A stretch of 64,000 bases of DNA from Acinetobacter oleivorans DR1 (GCF_000196795.1 NC_014259.1:744001-808000); one strand, 5' to 3'. Counted from the stretch's first letter, positions 1 through 8,859 are shown. Notes: generated from the sequence alone by a model not told the origin. Numbers and translations: made by a program.

Positions 1-343
1 CAGCAATACCGCCCGAAATAATGGCAGGAATAGCCGCAGCAAAAGTCAGTAAAAAGAAGCAACGCATTAAGTTGTAGCCATGATCACTTGCGAGGCTTGT
101 CCCATCATGGAAGAAGTGCTGACCATAGGAAATGTAGTAACCAACAAAGAAGTAAGCGATTGCAGAGAGGGCAAAGTCAGTCAGAATTTTACTAAGTGCG
201 TTCACCTGATTTTTATGGCGAACCGTACCAAGTTCCAAGAATGCAAAACCTGCGTGCATGGCAAGAACCAAAACAGCACCAAGTAATAAGAAAAATAGAT
301 CTACATTTTGCATAGCATGCTCGAAAAAAGTGCTAAATTCCAT
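1..343 (-). CDS. amtB: Ammonium transporter (Amt/MEP/Rh family), 5' part only
   Basis: Partial gene running off the left edge. The minus strand from the ATG at 343 reads about 114 residues. They include a hydrophobic segment with the motif HAGFAFLELGTVRHKN, typical of the first Amt helices, followed by further helices ending in the IPAIISGG motif. Amt proteins are trimeric inner-membrane channels that take up ammonium under nitrogen limitation. No good Shine-Dalgarno precedes 343, and an ATG at 313 is an alternative start. Upstream at 443-459 is a sigma-54-type promoter, which fits nitrogen control. No glnK is visible next to it on this side; whether one lies beyond the edge cannot be seen. 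Confidence 0.88.
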   Translation of the reverse strand, partial: MEFSTFFEHAMQNVDLFFLLLGAVLVLAMHAGFAFLELGTVRHKNQVNALSKILTDFALSAIAYFFVGYYISYGQHFFHDGTSLASDHGYNLMRCFFLLTFAAAIPAIISGGIA

Positions 344-442
344 TTTGGAACAAATCTGGGGCTGTAAATTGCACCAAAATAGATTTAAGGAATCTAAAAA
401 CCTAAGTTTGTCGAAACAAACTCAATTGCATAAAAGTGAATA

Positions 443-459
443 TGCAATAAGTGCACCAA
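443..459 (-). promoter_or_regulatory. Candidate sigma-54 promoter for the ammonium transporter
   Basis: On the minus strand this reads TTGGTGCACTTATTGCA. It has the invariant GG-N10-GC spacing of -24/-12 promoters and matches the consensus at YTGG, C and TTGCW. Transcription would start near 432, about 90 bases upstream of the start codon. A 7-bp inverted repeat (TTGCATA 426-432, TATGCAA 441-447) overlaps the -12 element. RpoN/NtrC control of amt genes is established in proteobacteria; here it is inferred from the motif only. Confidence 0.55.
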
Positions 460-615
460 TTTGAATTGAAAAAGTAGTTTTTGGCGATAAATGGTGCGTT
501 GATTTGGTTAAGATAGAGCAGTTATGGCGCTTTTTACGTTACAAGTCATCTAATGCGCTTATAAATTGACCTGAAAAAGTTCGTTATCAAATTTCTAAAA
601 ATTATTCGTAATCAT

Positions 616-1500
616 TTAATGATTTGACCAAACCGATTGGGCAACTTCAATAAATGCTTTCACAGCGGGACTCATGTGCTTTTTATTTTTGACTGCGAGA
701 CCAATCGAACGTTTAAGGTTCGGTTTAAAAGGGCGTTTAACTACGTTTGGATAAAGTGAGAGTAAATCTTTGGTGATGACCATATCAGACACAATGGACA
801 CTCCTAATTGATTGTGAACCATGCTGACGATACTCAGAATTTGTGATACATAAAATTTGATGTCTGGTTTCACATTAAAATTTTTTAAAATTAATTCGAC
901 TTGATATCGACTCCCAGCCATTGTCATGATGAAAGGACAGTTTTCTAGTTGTGCTGGATCAATATAGAGTTGTTGTGCGAGCGGGTAGTGACTAGGAATT
1001 AATGCAACAAAACGATCTTCAATTAAAGGGAATGTATCGAATCGCTTATCTGGCATAATCAAAAAACCAACTTCTATGCGCCGTTCTAATAACCATTGAG
1101 CAACTTCTTTATCTTCACCTTCATCAATATAAATTTCGATTTTAGGGTAGCGTTGCCGAAAGGTTTCTAAAATTTCAGGCAATAGATAAATAGAGGATGA
1201 AGCCCCAAAAGAACCAATACGTAATGTGCCTTCATTTAAACCATGGATGGCAGCCACTTCTTTTTCTAAGGTATCGGAAATACTCAATAACTCTTTTACA
1301 TGAGTCAATAACTGCTGACCTGTCGTGGTGAGCTCAATATCACTCTGAGCTCTTGAAATCAGGTTAATGCCCCATTGTTGTTCTAATGATTTAAGCGCAT
1401 GGGAAACTGCCGACTGTGAAATTCCTAGCTTTTCTGCTGTAGCAGTAAAGCTTTTTAGTTCAGCAATGAGTGCGAAAATTTCAAGTTGGGTAAAGGTCAT
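616..1500 (-). CDS. LysR-family transcriptional regulator
   Basis: 294 residues, the usual LysR length. Residues 1-60 form the winged helix-turn-helix (QLEIFALIAE, then AEKLGISQSAVSHALKSLE). The remainder is the periplasmic-binding-protein-like effector domain (GTLRIGSFGASSS near residue 92). It is transcribed divergently from the AEC-type permease at 1616, with 115 bases between the start codons. That layout is typical for a LysR protein controlling its neighbour and itself. The gap holds repeated ATGAGT half-sites. The ligand is unknown. Confidence 0.88.
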   Translation of the reverse strand: MTFTQLEIFALIAELKSFTATAEKLGISQSAVSHALKSLEQQWGINLISRAQSDIELTTTGQQLLTHVKELLSISDTLEKEVAAIHGLNEGTLRIGSFGASSSIYLLPEILETFRQRYPKIEIYIDEGEDKEVAQWLLERRIEVGFLIMPDKRFDTFPLIEDRFVALIPSHYPLAQQLYIDPAQLENCPFIMTMAGSRYQVELILKNFNVKPDIKFYVSQILSIVSMVHNQLGVSIVSDMVITKDLLSLYPNVVKRPFKPNLKRSIGLAVKNKKHMSPAVKAFIEVAQSVWSNH

Positions 1501-1512
1501 GTTGTATTTGTT

Positions 1513-1564
1513 ATGAGTAAAAACTCATTTTATCATGAGTTTTCATTATCTTTAATATATGAGT
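1513..1564. promoter_or_regulatory. Candidate LysR operator: repeated ATGAGT half-sites
   Basis: The gap between the divergent regulator and permease genes holds a perfect inverted repeat ATGAGT-AAAA-ACTCAT (1513-1528). Two more direct copies of ATGAGT lie at 1535-1540 and 1559-1564. The copies start 22 and 24 bases apart, about two helical turns. This arrangement suits a LysR tetramer. Binding by the 616-1500 product is inferred. Confidence 0.5.
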
Positions 1565-1615
1565 AAGCCAAGGTAGTTGCCAAACAGCAAACCTCCACAA
1601 AACTCGAGTAAAGAA

Positions 1616-2521
1616 ATGAATAGCATTGTTTTATCTCTTTTTCCCTTAGTTGCATTAATTGCATCGGGATACTTATTTAAAAAATATCGTTTTTTTAGCG
1701 ATGAGTTTTGGGCTGGGGCAGAGAAGCTCAATTACTATATTTTATTTCCTGCTTTGCTTTTTAGTACGCTATCGACTGCAAAAATTAACTTACAAAGCTT
1801 GAGCACAGCCATTATTGCGATGTTGATTGTGGTTTTTGCAGTGACCGCCTTTTTATACATACTCCGAATGTTTTGGCACATACCGCCTGCACGTTTTGGT
1901 GTGCATGTACAAAGTATGGTTCGCTTTAATACCTATATTGGTTTGGCCTTAGTGACTTCGCTTTTTAAAAGTGAAGGAATGGCAATACTGGCAATTTTAT
2001 TGGCGCTTTGCATTCCGCTCGTGAACGTTATTTCGGTGCTTGCTCTAACCTCTAAAGAACACATGGCAATTAAACCTGTTTTGATTGCACTCCTTAAAAA
2101 TCCTTTAATTGCATCGTGTGTGGTCGGGGCAGCAGTCAATGCACTGCATATCCCGATTTGGGAAGGCTTTACTCAGTTTATTAAGCTTTTTTCAGTGTCG
2201 AGTTTGCCATTGGGGTTGTTATGTGTTGGCGCAGCTTTGCAGTTTATGCAAATTAAAAAAGACATTGTGGTATTGGCGGCAGACACATTTGCACGACTTT
2301 TAGCAGTGCCTGCCTTGGCTTACGCGGTCTGCATGTGGTTTGGTTTACCAAACTTACAAACGCAAATTTTAGTTATTTTCTTTGCACTACCGACGGCTTC
2401 TGCTTCATACATTTTAACCAAAGTTTTGGGTGGTGATAGTCAGCTTATGGCAGCTGTGATTAGCTTCCAAACCTTATGTGCTGCCGTGACTTTGCCATTA
2501 GTGATTTGGTGGATCTCTTAG
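1616..2521 (+). CDS. AEC-family transporter (auxin efflux carrier-like permease)
   Basis: 301 residues from the ATG at 1616, which has GAGTAAAG just upstream. A TTG at 1577 would add 13 polar residues and is less likely. The protein is almost wholly hydrophobic with about 10 predicted helices. It starts with a PLVALIASGYLFKKY segment and has NYYILFPALLFSTL and a central FNTYIGLALV motif, a pattern typical of AEC (PF03547-like) permeases. Members export or import small carboxylates such as malate or malonate; the substrate here is unknown. It is probably controlled by the divergent LysR gene. Confidence 0.82.
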   Translation: MNSIVLSLFPLVALIASGYLFKKYRFFSDEFWAGAEKLNYYILFPALLFSTLSTAKINLQSLSTAIIAMLIVVFAVTAFLYILRMFWHIPPARFGVHVQSMVRFNTYIGLALVTSLFKSEGMAILAILLALCIPLVNVISVLALTSKEHMAIKPVLIALLKNPLIASCVVGAAVNALHIPIWEGFTQFIKLFSVSSLPLGLLCVGAALQFMQIKKDIVVLAADTFARLLAVPALAYAVCMWFGLPNLQTQILVIFFALPTASASYILTKVLGGDSQLMAAVISFQTLCAAVTLPLVIWWIS

Positions 2522-2646
2522 GTTATAACTTAGATAATCGCATTCTATTTTCTAAAAATGAATAGGCTGATTCTGACTTAAGGAATGCTTGGCTACCTTC
2601 CTCGTCTGATTATTGCTACACTTTTTTCTTTTTCAGGTGGATGAGT

Positions 2647-3663
2647 ATGTCCTTTGATCTTAAAGTGAGCTTGCAGCAAAGGTCTGAACCATCTGCACAG
2701 CAGAAAAAACTGAATCGCCTGATTGATAAAATAGAACAGCAAAAAGTTAGCCTAAGCACATGGCAAAATGCGCAAGCCGAGATTCAACAGCACATACGAC
2801 AAAAACTGATGCCTGTGTATGGCGATTTGCATGAAGTGCTATTTCAGCAGTTAGATCAACTCTGGAATATGTTGCATAGTCATGAGTTTTCCAAAGCGGA
2901 TATACAAAAATTAGATGAAAAAATTGCCCAGCTTTCACACATGTTGAAGCGCTCCAAAATGCTTTCTGCTGAACAGTTAGAGTTAGTGAGGCAGATCGAT
3001 ACCTTTTATCAGCAACATGCAGCGGAATCGGTAAAAAAGAATAAGAAAGCTCAGTCAATAAAATCTGGATACGATGAAAGTGCTGATCAAAGTTCAGAAC
3101 TTGAAGAAGACTTTGAACAGTATGCGGCCGAGCACCAACAAGCACGGGAACAAGCCAAACAGCAAAGACAACAACAAAAACGCGAACAAGCTGAGCAAAT
3201 GGCAGCGCAGTCACTTAAAACGGTTTATTTAAAAATTGCCGCGATGATTCACCCAGACCGTGAGCAAGATGAAACTAAAAAAGAAGAAAAAACTGAGTTG
3301 TTCCAACAAGCAAGTCAGGCATATGAAAAACACGATTTGTTTTATTTACTCAAACTCCAGTTACAACTTGAACAGAATAAAGGGCTAGGCGCTAAAGAAC
3401 TATCTGCCGAGCAATTGAGGTTTTATAAACTGGCATTGGATGCACAAAGCCAGCAGCTTGAAAGCCAAATAGCAGATATTTTGGATTCTTTTCAGTTAGC
3501 CAAGAATGTGAAAGCAGAGCATGCGCATATTAGTGATGTTTATAAAGCTATAGATGCTGACTGTGCTGAGTTAAAGCAGCAATTGAAGTGGGAAAAGGAG
3601 CGTTTAAAGCATATGAAAAAAGTGAGTGGAGTAGAGATGTTGTTGGAGCATGGGGTTTTATAA
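2647..3663 (+). CDS. J-domain-like protein, coiled-coil and glutamine-rich
   Basis: About 338 residues. The ATG at 2647 is preferred because AGGTGG (2635-2640) abuts the in-frame ATG at 2641 and is correctly spaced for 2647. The N-terminal ~130 residues look helical. A Q/E/K-rich stretch around residues 140-195 looks coiled-coil. It is followed by a J-like segment with the HPD triad (IAAMIHPDREQDE) near residue 200 and an FQQASQAYE helix. HPD is the Hsp70-contacting motif of DnaJ proteins, but here it sits mid-protein and there is no zinc-finger region. It is probably an atypical Hsp70 co-chaperone of unknown clients. Confidence 0.7.
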   Translation: MSFDLKVSLQQRSEPSAQQKKLNRLIDKIEQQKVSLSTWQNAQAEIQQHIRQKLMPVYGDLHEVLFQQLDQLWNMLHSHEFSKADIQKLDEKIAQLSHMLKRSKMLSAEQLELVRQIDTFYQQHAAESVKKNKKAQSIKSGYDESADQSSELEEDFEQYAAEHQQAREQAKQQRQQQKREQAEQMAAQSLKTVYLKIAAMIHPDREQDETKKEEKTELFQQASQAYEKHDLFYLLKLQLQLEQNKGLGAKELSAEQLRFYKLALDAQSQQLESQIADILDSFQLAKNVKAEHAHISDVYKAIDADCAELKQQLKWEKERLKHMKKVSGVEMLLEHGVL

Positions 3664-3741
3664 CCTTTTGGTATAATGTTCTTCATCCCATAGAGGAGGA
3701 GTTACATGTAATTATAAGCTTGAATGAAATTTTACAATGAA

Positions 3742-3768
3742 TACTCCCTCCTTTAACGAAAGGGAGTA
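3742..3768. other. Hairpin at the edge of the DUF262-HEPN unit
   Basis: TACTCCCT (3742-3749) and AGGGAGTA (3761-3768) pair around an 11-base loop, with a competing inner CCTTT/AAAGG pairing. No clear U-tract follows on either strand, so it is not a convincing intrinsic terminator. It lies between the 3' ends of the convergent J-domain and HEPN genes, the only non-coding gap (3664-3816) on that side. Confidence 0.35.
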
Positions 3769-3816
3769 ATAGAACTTTATATTTCTTAAAGATACAAGTT
3801 TTTATATTAAATGAAT

Positions 3817-4779
3817 TTAAAAATTGAAATACCACTCATTTATGTATGATTCTATATTTTTCTTAAAGACTAAAAATTCATTGATTTTCAATTTAGATAA
3901 CGTCACATTTTTAGCTAAACTATACTCAGTATAATTTTTTATAGATCTAGATTGAGAATTGTAATGAGTTTGATAAATTTCATTATTTTGTATAATACTT
4001 CTGAATTTAGGAAGATTTTCGTGAAAGTTAAATTTTTTTTCTAAATGAGTCGGACTATTAGTACGATAGAGTTTCATTGAATAAGAAATACAATAGTCAA
4101 AGATAAAAGCATAAATAATAGTATTTTTAATATTTTCTTTTAAGTCCTCAACTGAAATATTATGAGAAGGTACATGGGCTGCTTTATGTCGAGCAATAGA
4201 AATTTGATTAAATTGTAATTGAGGATCTAATATAGGCATAAAAAGATGAGAAGAAATTTTTTTAATAATTTCATTACTTTTTTTTACATGAAAAAAACCT
4301 AAATAGTTAACATAGTCATCAAAATTAATATTCTCTTTAGACCATCCTAATGAGAATTTTGAAATTGAATAAGGGGTGGAATTATTATATGTACTACCAA
4401 TACTATAAGTATTTTCCTGAATGAAATTTATTGCATCAGGAATACTTTTACTTCTTTTTATTGTTTCACCCCTTTTCTGAATTGATTCTAAAGCATTTAT
4501 AGTTATTACTTGTTGAAGTGCATCAGGTATACTTTGAAAATCTCTAAATATACTTGGTAAGTCTTGTAAGCATTCACCTAACCTAGATTTTATAAAATCC
4601 TCAAAAAAACAAAAATTAGAAATAGATAAACCATTTCTTAATAAGCGGGCTTGATTATTGTGAAGTGACTCAGTAGGAGAAAGTTCATTAAGAAAGTTAT
4701 TATATAAATGTTGTCTTTCGAATGAACTTATAATTGAAGAAATTCTTTCGAAATACTCAGTTCTAGCAATAGAGGTCAC
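3817..4779 (-). CDS. HEPN-domain protein (MAE_28990/RiboL-PSP-like), putative RNase toxin
   Basis: 320 residues from a GTG start whose bases overlap the TGA stop of the upstream DUF262 gene (GTGA, 4776-4779), so translation is probably coupled. No close family is certain. Visible features are an N-terminal helical stretch with LLRNGLSISNFCFFEDFIKSRL (residues ~46-67), typical of HEPN helix 1, and an R-x4-H motif, RHKAAH (residues 197-202), the catalytic signature of HEPN RNases. The gene is far more AT-rich than its neighbours, suggesting acquisition by transfer. With DUF262 beside it, a role in phage defence through RNA cleavage is inferred, not shown. Confidence 0.65.
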   Translation of the reverse strand: MTSIARTEYFERISSIISSFERQHLYNNFLNELSPTESLHNNQARLLRNGLSISNFCFFEDFIKSRLGECLQDLPSIFRDFQSIPDALQQVITINALESIQKRGETIKRSKSIPDAINFIQENTYSIGSTYNNSTPYSISKFSLGWSKENINFDDYVNYLGFFHVKKSNEIIKKISSHLFMPILDPQLQFNQISIARHKAAHVPSHNISVEDLKENIKNTIIYAFIFDYCISYSMKLYRTNSPTHLEKKFNFHENLPKFRSIIQNNEIYQTHYNSQSRSIKNYTEYSLAKNVTLSKLKINEFLVFKKNIESYINEWYFNF

Positions 4780-5870
4780 GACTTAATAACCTCCTGAATT
4801 AGTTCAACAGTTTTATAAATTCTTAATTTAATATTTTTTGCATTAGAGGTAAATTGGCGCATTGAGTTCTGATATTCATCATCATTGTGGTATAAATCTA
4901 AAAATGCTTGGTAGATAAAATTAGAATTCTTGTTAATTAGATCAATATACCCTTCACTTATTAAAATACCTAGTGAAACTATTTGAGCATCATATATTCC
5001 CTGAATAAGTTTAGAGCTACCTTCAGGTCTTTTAAAAGCCTGATCACCCCAAATTAATTGAGCAGACTCGATAGATTTATCAAATAGAGCTTTAGCCTGA
5101 TCAATATCGATTTGGCTGCTATAATTCTGCATGAAATCATTCATTGCTAACTGCATGTTGTTGCTCGGGAAAGATTCCCAAAACTGTTTGATTGTAAAAA
5201 ATCTTAATACATATTCAACATCTTGCATTTCTTTATATATAGTCGATTTTTTATAATTTTCAGATGAAACTAGTTGTTTTCTTAAAAAAATATTATGGGA
5301 TAACTCCATTAAAAGATCATTAAATTCACCCTCATATAATGAATTTCTGATTTCTTGTGGTAATAGATTATCCCCTCCTGTATTTAATCGATTAAAAACT
5401 TCATATTTTAGACTTGGGTCAGATTGTTTCAATAAGATAATTACACGTAAGAATGGTCTAATTTGTAGAGCATTTTTTAGAGAAAGTGGTAGTTGTTCAT
5501 ATGTAAAACTATTCAATTCTTCACATTTATCTAAATGTTCTATTCTTAAATTTTTTTTAATAAATTTATAAATAGCTGTAATACGCTGCTTACCATCAAT
5601 AACTGAATATCTTCCATATTCATCTTCAGCTAAATAAATTGGGGGAATAGGAACATTTAATACAAAGGATTCAATTAGAGCAGATTGTTTCTTTACGTCC
5701 CATCTTTCTCGTCTTTGATATTTGGGCTCAATATCAATAGCTCCAGCTTCAACCATATTGGCTATTGATTCAAAAGAAAGATCAGAAGATTGGAATACTA
5801 AACGATTTTGAGCTTTCTCAAAAATTTTAGTAATCTCATTTCTTTTAGTATTTAACAGTTCTTTTTCCAT
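4776..5870 (-). CDS. DUF262 domain protein (ParB/GmrS-like nuclease-NTPase fold)
   Basis: 364 residues. The DUF262 signature is clear: YQRRERW (51-57), LIESF (65-69), PIPPIYL, the core IDGKQR (91-96; DGQQR in most members), and FNRLNTGG followed by QEIRN (159-176). The C-terminal ~180 residues are helical and not recognised. DUF262 is the N-terminal domain of GmrSD type IV restriction enzymes and occurs in several defence modules, where the ParB-like fold is thought to bind or hydrolyse nucleotides. Here it stands without the DUF1524 HNH domain and is instead paired with the overlapping HEPN gene. The gene starts just after the valS terminator and has a weak ribosome-binding site and high AT content. 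Confidence 0.85.
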   Translation of the reverse strand: MEKELLNTKRNEITKIFEKAQNRLVFQSSDLSFESIANMVEAGAIDIEPKYQRRERWDVKKQSALIESFVLNVPIPPIYLAEDEYGRYSVIDGKQRITAIYKFIKKNLRIEHLDKCEELNSFTYEQLPLSLKNALQIRPFLRVIILLKQSDPSLKYEVFNRLNTGGDNLLPQEIRNSLYEGEFNDLLMELSHNIFLRKQLVSSENYKKSTIYKEMQDVEYVLRFFTIKQFWESFPSNNMQLAMNDFMQNYSSQIDIDQAKALFDKSIESAQLIWGDQAFKRPEGSSKLIQGIYDAQIVSLGILISEGYIDLINKNSNFIYQAFLDLYHNDDEYQNSMRQFTSNAKNIKLRIYKTVELIQEVIKS

Positions 5871-5912
5871 AATTATTCAACAATAAAATTTTATAGATAA
5901 TAATTGATATTT

Positions 5913-5945
5913 AAAAAAAAATCCCCTCAAGTGAGGGGATTTTTT
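5913..5945 (-). terminator. Intrinsic terminator after valS
   Basis: Perfect stem ATCCCCTCA/TGAGGGGAT (5921-5940). On the minus strand it is followed by a run of T, and on the plus strand by TTTTT. It separates valS from the DUF262 gene, which is transcribed in the same direction. Confidence 0.88.
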
Positions 5946-5961
5946 GAATCAAACTACAGCA

Positions 5962-8859
5962 TCAAAGCGCAGCAATCTGCTCCATATTCGCTTTAACTTT
6001 CTCTAACTGAGCAGCAAACTCAGCAAGCTTAGCTTTTTCACCTTCAACAACCGCTGCTGGTGCTTTAGATACAAAGCCTTCATTTGCAAGTTTGCCCGCG
6101 ATTTGGTCGTGTTGCTTTTGGATTTTATCCAAGTCTTTTTGCAAACGAGCAAGCTCAGCTTTAGGGTCAATTAAGCCTTTCATTGGTACAAATACCGATG
6201 CATGGCTAACAACGCTAGAGCAAGACAAAGGTGGTTCTTGGTCTTTATTCAAGAATTCAATGCTTTCAACTTTAGCCAATGCTTTGAACAATGCTTCAAT
6301 ACGAATGATTTGTTCACGTTCAGCGTCAGATGTGTTTTGAAGTAATACTGGCAACAAGCGCGCATTACCTAAGCCTAATTCACCGCGAATGTTACGTACT
6401 GCGCCAATCAAACCTTGAAGCCATTGCATGTCTGCTTCAGCTTGTTCATTGATTTTTGCTTGCTCAGGAATAGGGTATTGAGCAGTCATAATCGTTGGGC
6501 CGCCTTGACCAAGCATTGGTGCAAGCGTCTGCCAGATTTCTTCTGTCAAATACGGCATTAATGGATGAGCCAAACGTAATGATGCTTCCATCACTGCAAG
6601 CAATACACGGCGTACTTCAGCTTTACGCTCTTCAGAAACTTCAGCATCGTTAAGAACTGGTTTAGTTAACTCAACGTACCAGTCACAGTATTCATTCCAG
6701 ATAAAGTCGTAAATCGCTTGTGCAGCAAGGTCTAAACGGTAAGTTGCAAACGCTTGGTGTACGGCAGCTTCAGCTTTTTGCAGACGGCTCATAATCCATT
6801 GTTCTGGAAGTTCCCATAAATCAGGGCGCGCTTCTTGACCAACAGTTTGACCTTCAACATTCATCAGAACGAAACGAGTTGCGTTCCAGATTTTGTTACA
6901 GAAATTACGGTAGCCTTCAACACGTTTTAAATCGAACTTGATGTCACGACCAGTATTTGCAAGCGCACAGAACGTGAAACGAACTGCGTCAGTACCATAA
7001 GCATTAATGCCTTCTGGGAACTCTTTACGCGTTGATTTTTCAATCTTCGCTGCATCTTTCGGGTTCATTAGGCCAGTTGTACGTTTCGCAACTAAGCTTT
7101 CTAAATCAATACCGTCAATCAAGTCTAATGGATCAAGTACATTACCTTTAGACTTCGACATTTTTTGACCTTCACCATCACGTACCAAGCCGTGAACGTA
7201 AACAGTCTTAAATGGAACTTGAGATGAACCATCTTCATTTTTCATGAAGTGTAGGGTCATCATGATCATGCGGGCAACCCAGAAGAAAATGATGTCAAAA
7301 CCTGTCACCAATACATCTGTTGGGTGGAAAGTTTTTAAGAAATCATTTGCTGCATCTTTTTGTGCATCGCCAGTCCAACCTAAGGTTGAGAATGTCCAAA
7401 GTGCAGATGAGAACCATGTATCAAGAACGTCTTCGTCTTGTTTAAGTTCAACATCAGCAGCGATGTTGTTTTTCGCGCGTACTTCTTCTTCGTTACGACC
7501 TACATAGATATTGCCATTTGCATCGTACCAAGCTGGGATACGGTGACCCCACCAAAGCTGACGTGAAATACACCAGTCTTGAATGTCACGCATCCATGCC
7601 ATGTACATGTTGCTGTACTGCTCTGGAACAAACTTAATACGACCATCTTGAACTGCTTCAATTGCAGGCTCAGCAAGCGGAGCAATTTTTACGTACCATT
7701 GGTCAGTAAGTAACGGCTCAATGATCACGCCAGAACGGTCGCCGCGTGGAGCTTTTAAGTCATACGGTTGGATTTGATCTAACCAGCCTTCAGCTTCAGC
7801 TTGAGCAACTAATTTTTTACGTGCTTCAAAACGTTCTAAACCAGCATATTCCGCAGGTGCAGTAATGGTTTTAGAAATCTGTTCGCCAGCTTTTGCAATA
7901 TATTCAAACTCGCCTAAAACTTCGGCATTTTTGTTGAAGATATTAATGATTGGCAAGCTATTGCGTTTACCTAGATCATAGTCATTGAAGTCATGAGCAG
8001 GAGTAATTTTTACACAGCCAGTACCGAAGTCTTTCTCAACGTAGTCGTCAGCAACGATCGGAATTAAACGACCAGTAATTGGTAATACAATGTTTTTACC
8101 AACAAGGTGTGCATAACGTTCATCTTCTGGGTGAACAGCAACGGCAGTATCGCCCAGTAATGTTTCAGGACGAGTTGTTGCAACGACTAAATAGTCTTTG
8201 CCATCTTGAGTTTTAACTGATTTGTCTTCAAAGAAATATTTAAAGTGCCAAAGTGAGCCTTTTTCTTCTTTGCTTTCTACTTCAAGATCAGAAAGTGCTG
8301 TTTGAAGTTTAGGGTCCCAGTTTACAAGGCGCTTACCGCGGTAAATTAAACCGTCTTCGTGCAAACGAACGAATACTTCTTTAACTGCGTTTGATAGACC
8401 TTCGTCCATCGTGAAGCGTTCACGTGACCAGTCTACAGATGAACCTAAGCGACGAATTTGTTTCGTAATTGTGCCGCCAGATTGCTCTTTCCATTCCCAA
8501 ACTTTTTCGATGAACTTATCACGGCCTAAGTCATGACGAGTCACACCTTGTAAGCCAAGTTGACGCTCAACAACCATTTGCGTTGCAATACCAGCATGGT
8601 CAGTACCCGGTTGCCACAAAGTGTTTTTACCCATCATACGGTTATAACGGGTGAGGGCATCCATAATGGCATTGTTAAAGCCATGGCCCATGTGCAAACT
8701 ACCTGTGACGTTTGGTGGCGGAATCATGATACAGAATGATTCACCGTGACCAGAAGGTTTGAAGTAACCTTGTTCTTCCCACGTTTGGTACCACTTCTTT
8801 TCGATCTCGGTTGGATCGTATGTGGTCGCAATATTTTGAGCGGTTTGAGCGTCAGTCAT
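5962..8859 (-). CDS. valS: Valine--tRNA ligase
   Basis: 965 residues, full length for bacterial ValRS (class Ia). The HIGH signature is in PPPNVTGSLHMGHGF (residues ~47-61, HMGH at 56-59). KMSKSKGN lies in the second half, with the large CP1 editing domain between them. The C-terminus (about 900-965) is the basic coiled-coil arm that contacts tRNA. It charges tRNA-Val and edits mischarged threonine in the cytoplasm. The gene stands alone, ends in a strong terminator and is divergent from the gene at 9056. Confidence 0.98.
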   Translation of the reverse strand: MTDAQTAQNIATTYDPTEIEKKWYQTWEEQGYFKPSGHGESFCIMIPPPNVTGSLHMGHGFNNAIMDALTRYNRMMGKNTLWQPGTDHAGIATQMVVERQLGLQGVTRHDLGRDKFIEKVWEWKEQSGGTITKQIRRLGSSVDWSRERFTMDEGLSNAVKEVFVRLHEDGLIYRGKRLVNWDPKLQTALSDLEVESKEEKGSLWHFKYFFEDKSVKTQDGKDYLVVATTRPETLLGDTAVAVHPEDERYAHLVGKNIVLPITGRLIPIVADDYVEKDFGTGCVKITPAHDFNDYDLGKRNSLPIINIFNKNAEVLGEFEYIAKAGEQISKTITAPAEYAGLERFEARKKLVAQAEAEGWLDQIQPYDLKAPRGDRSGVIIEPLLTDQWYVKIAPLAEPAIEAVQDGRIKFVPEQYSNMYMAWMRDIQDWCISRQLWWGHRIPAWYDANGNIYVGRNEEEVRAKNNIAADVELKQDEDVLDTWFSSALWTFSTLGWTGDAQKDAANDFLKTFHPTDVLVTGFDIIFFWVARMIMMTLHFMKNEDGSSQVPFKTVYVHGLVRDGEGQKMSKSKGNVLDPLDLIDGIDLESLVAKRTTGLMNPKDAAKIEKSTRKEFPEGINAYGTDAVRFTFCALANTGRDIKFDLKRVEGYRNFCNKIWNATRFVLMNVEGQTVGQEARPDLWELPEQWIMSRLQKAEAAVHQAFATYRLDLAAQAIYDFIWNEYCDWYVELTKPVLNDAEVSEERKAEVRRVLLAVMEASLRLAHPLMPYLTEEIWQTLAPMLGQGGPTIMTAQYPIPEQAKINEQAEADMQWLQGLIGAVRNIRGELGLGNARLLPVLLQNTSDAEREQIIRIEALFKALAKVESIEFLNKDQEPPLSCSSVVSHASVFVPMKGLIDPKAELARLQKDLDKIQKQHDQIAGKLANEGFVSKAPAAVVEGEKAKLAEFAAQLEKVKANMEQIAAL

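Noticed and set aside
80..464. Two plus-strand frames of 68 codons at the left edge.
   Set aside because: They lie opposite the ammonium transporter and its promoter and show no family features or ribosome-binding site.
2747..3214. 155-codon minus-strand frame inside the J-domain gene.
   Set aside because: Antisense to a gene with a clear HPD motif and ribosome-binding site; no recognisable motif.
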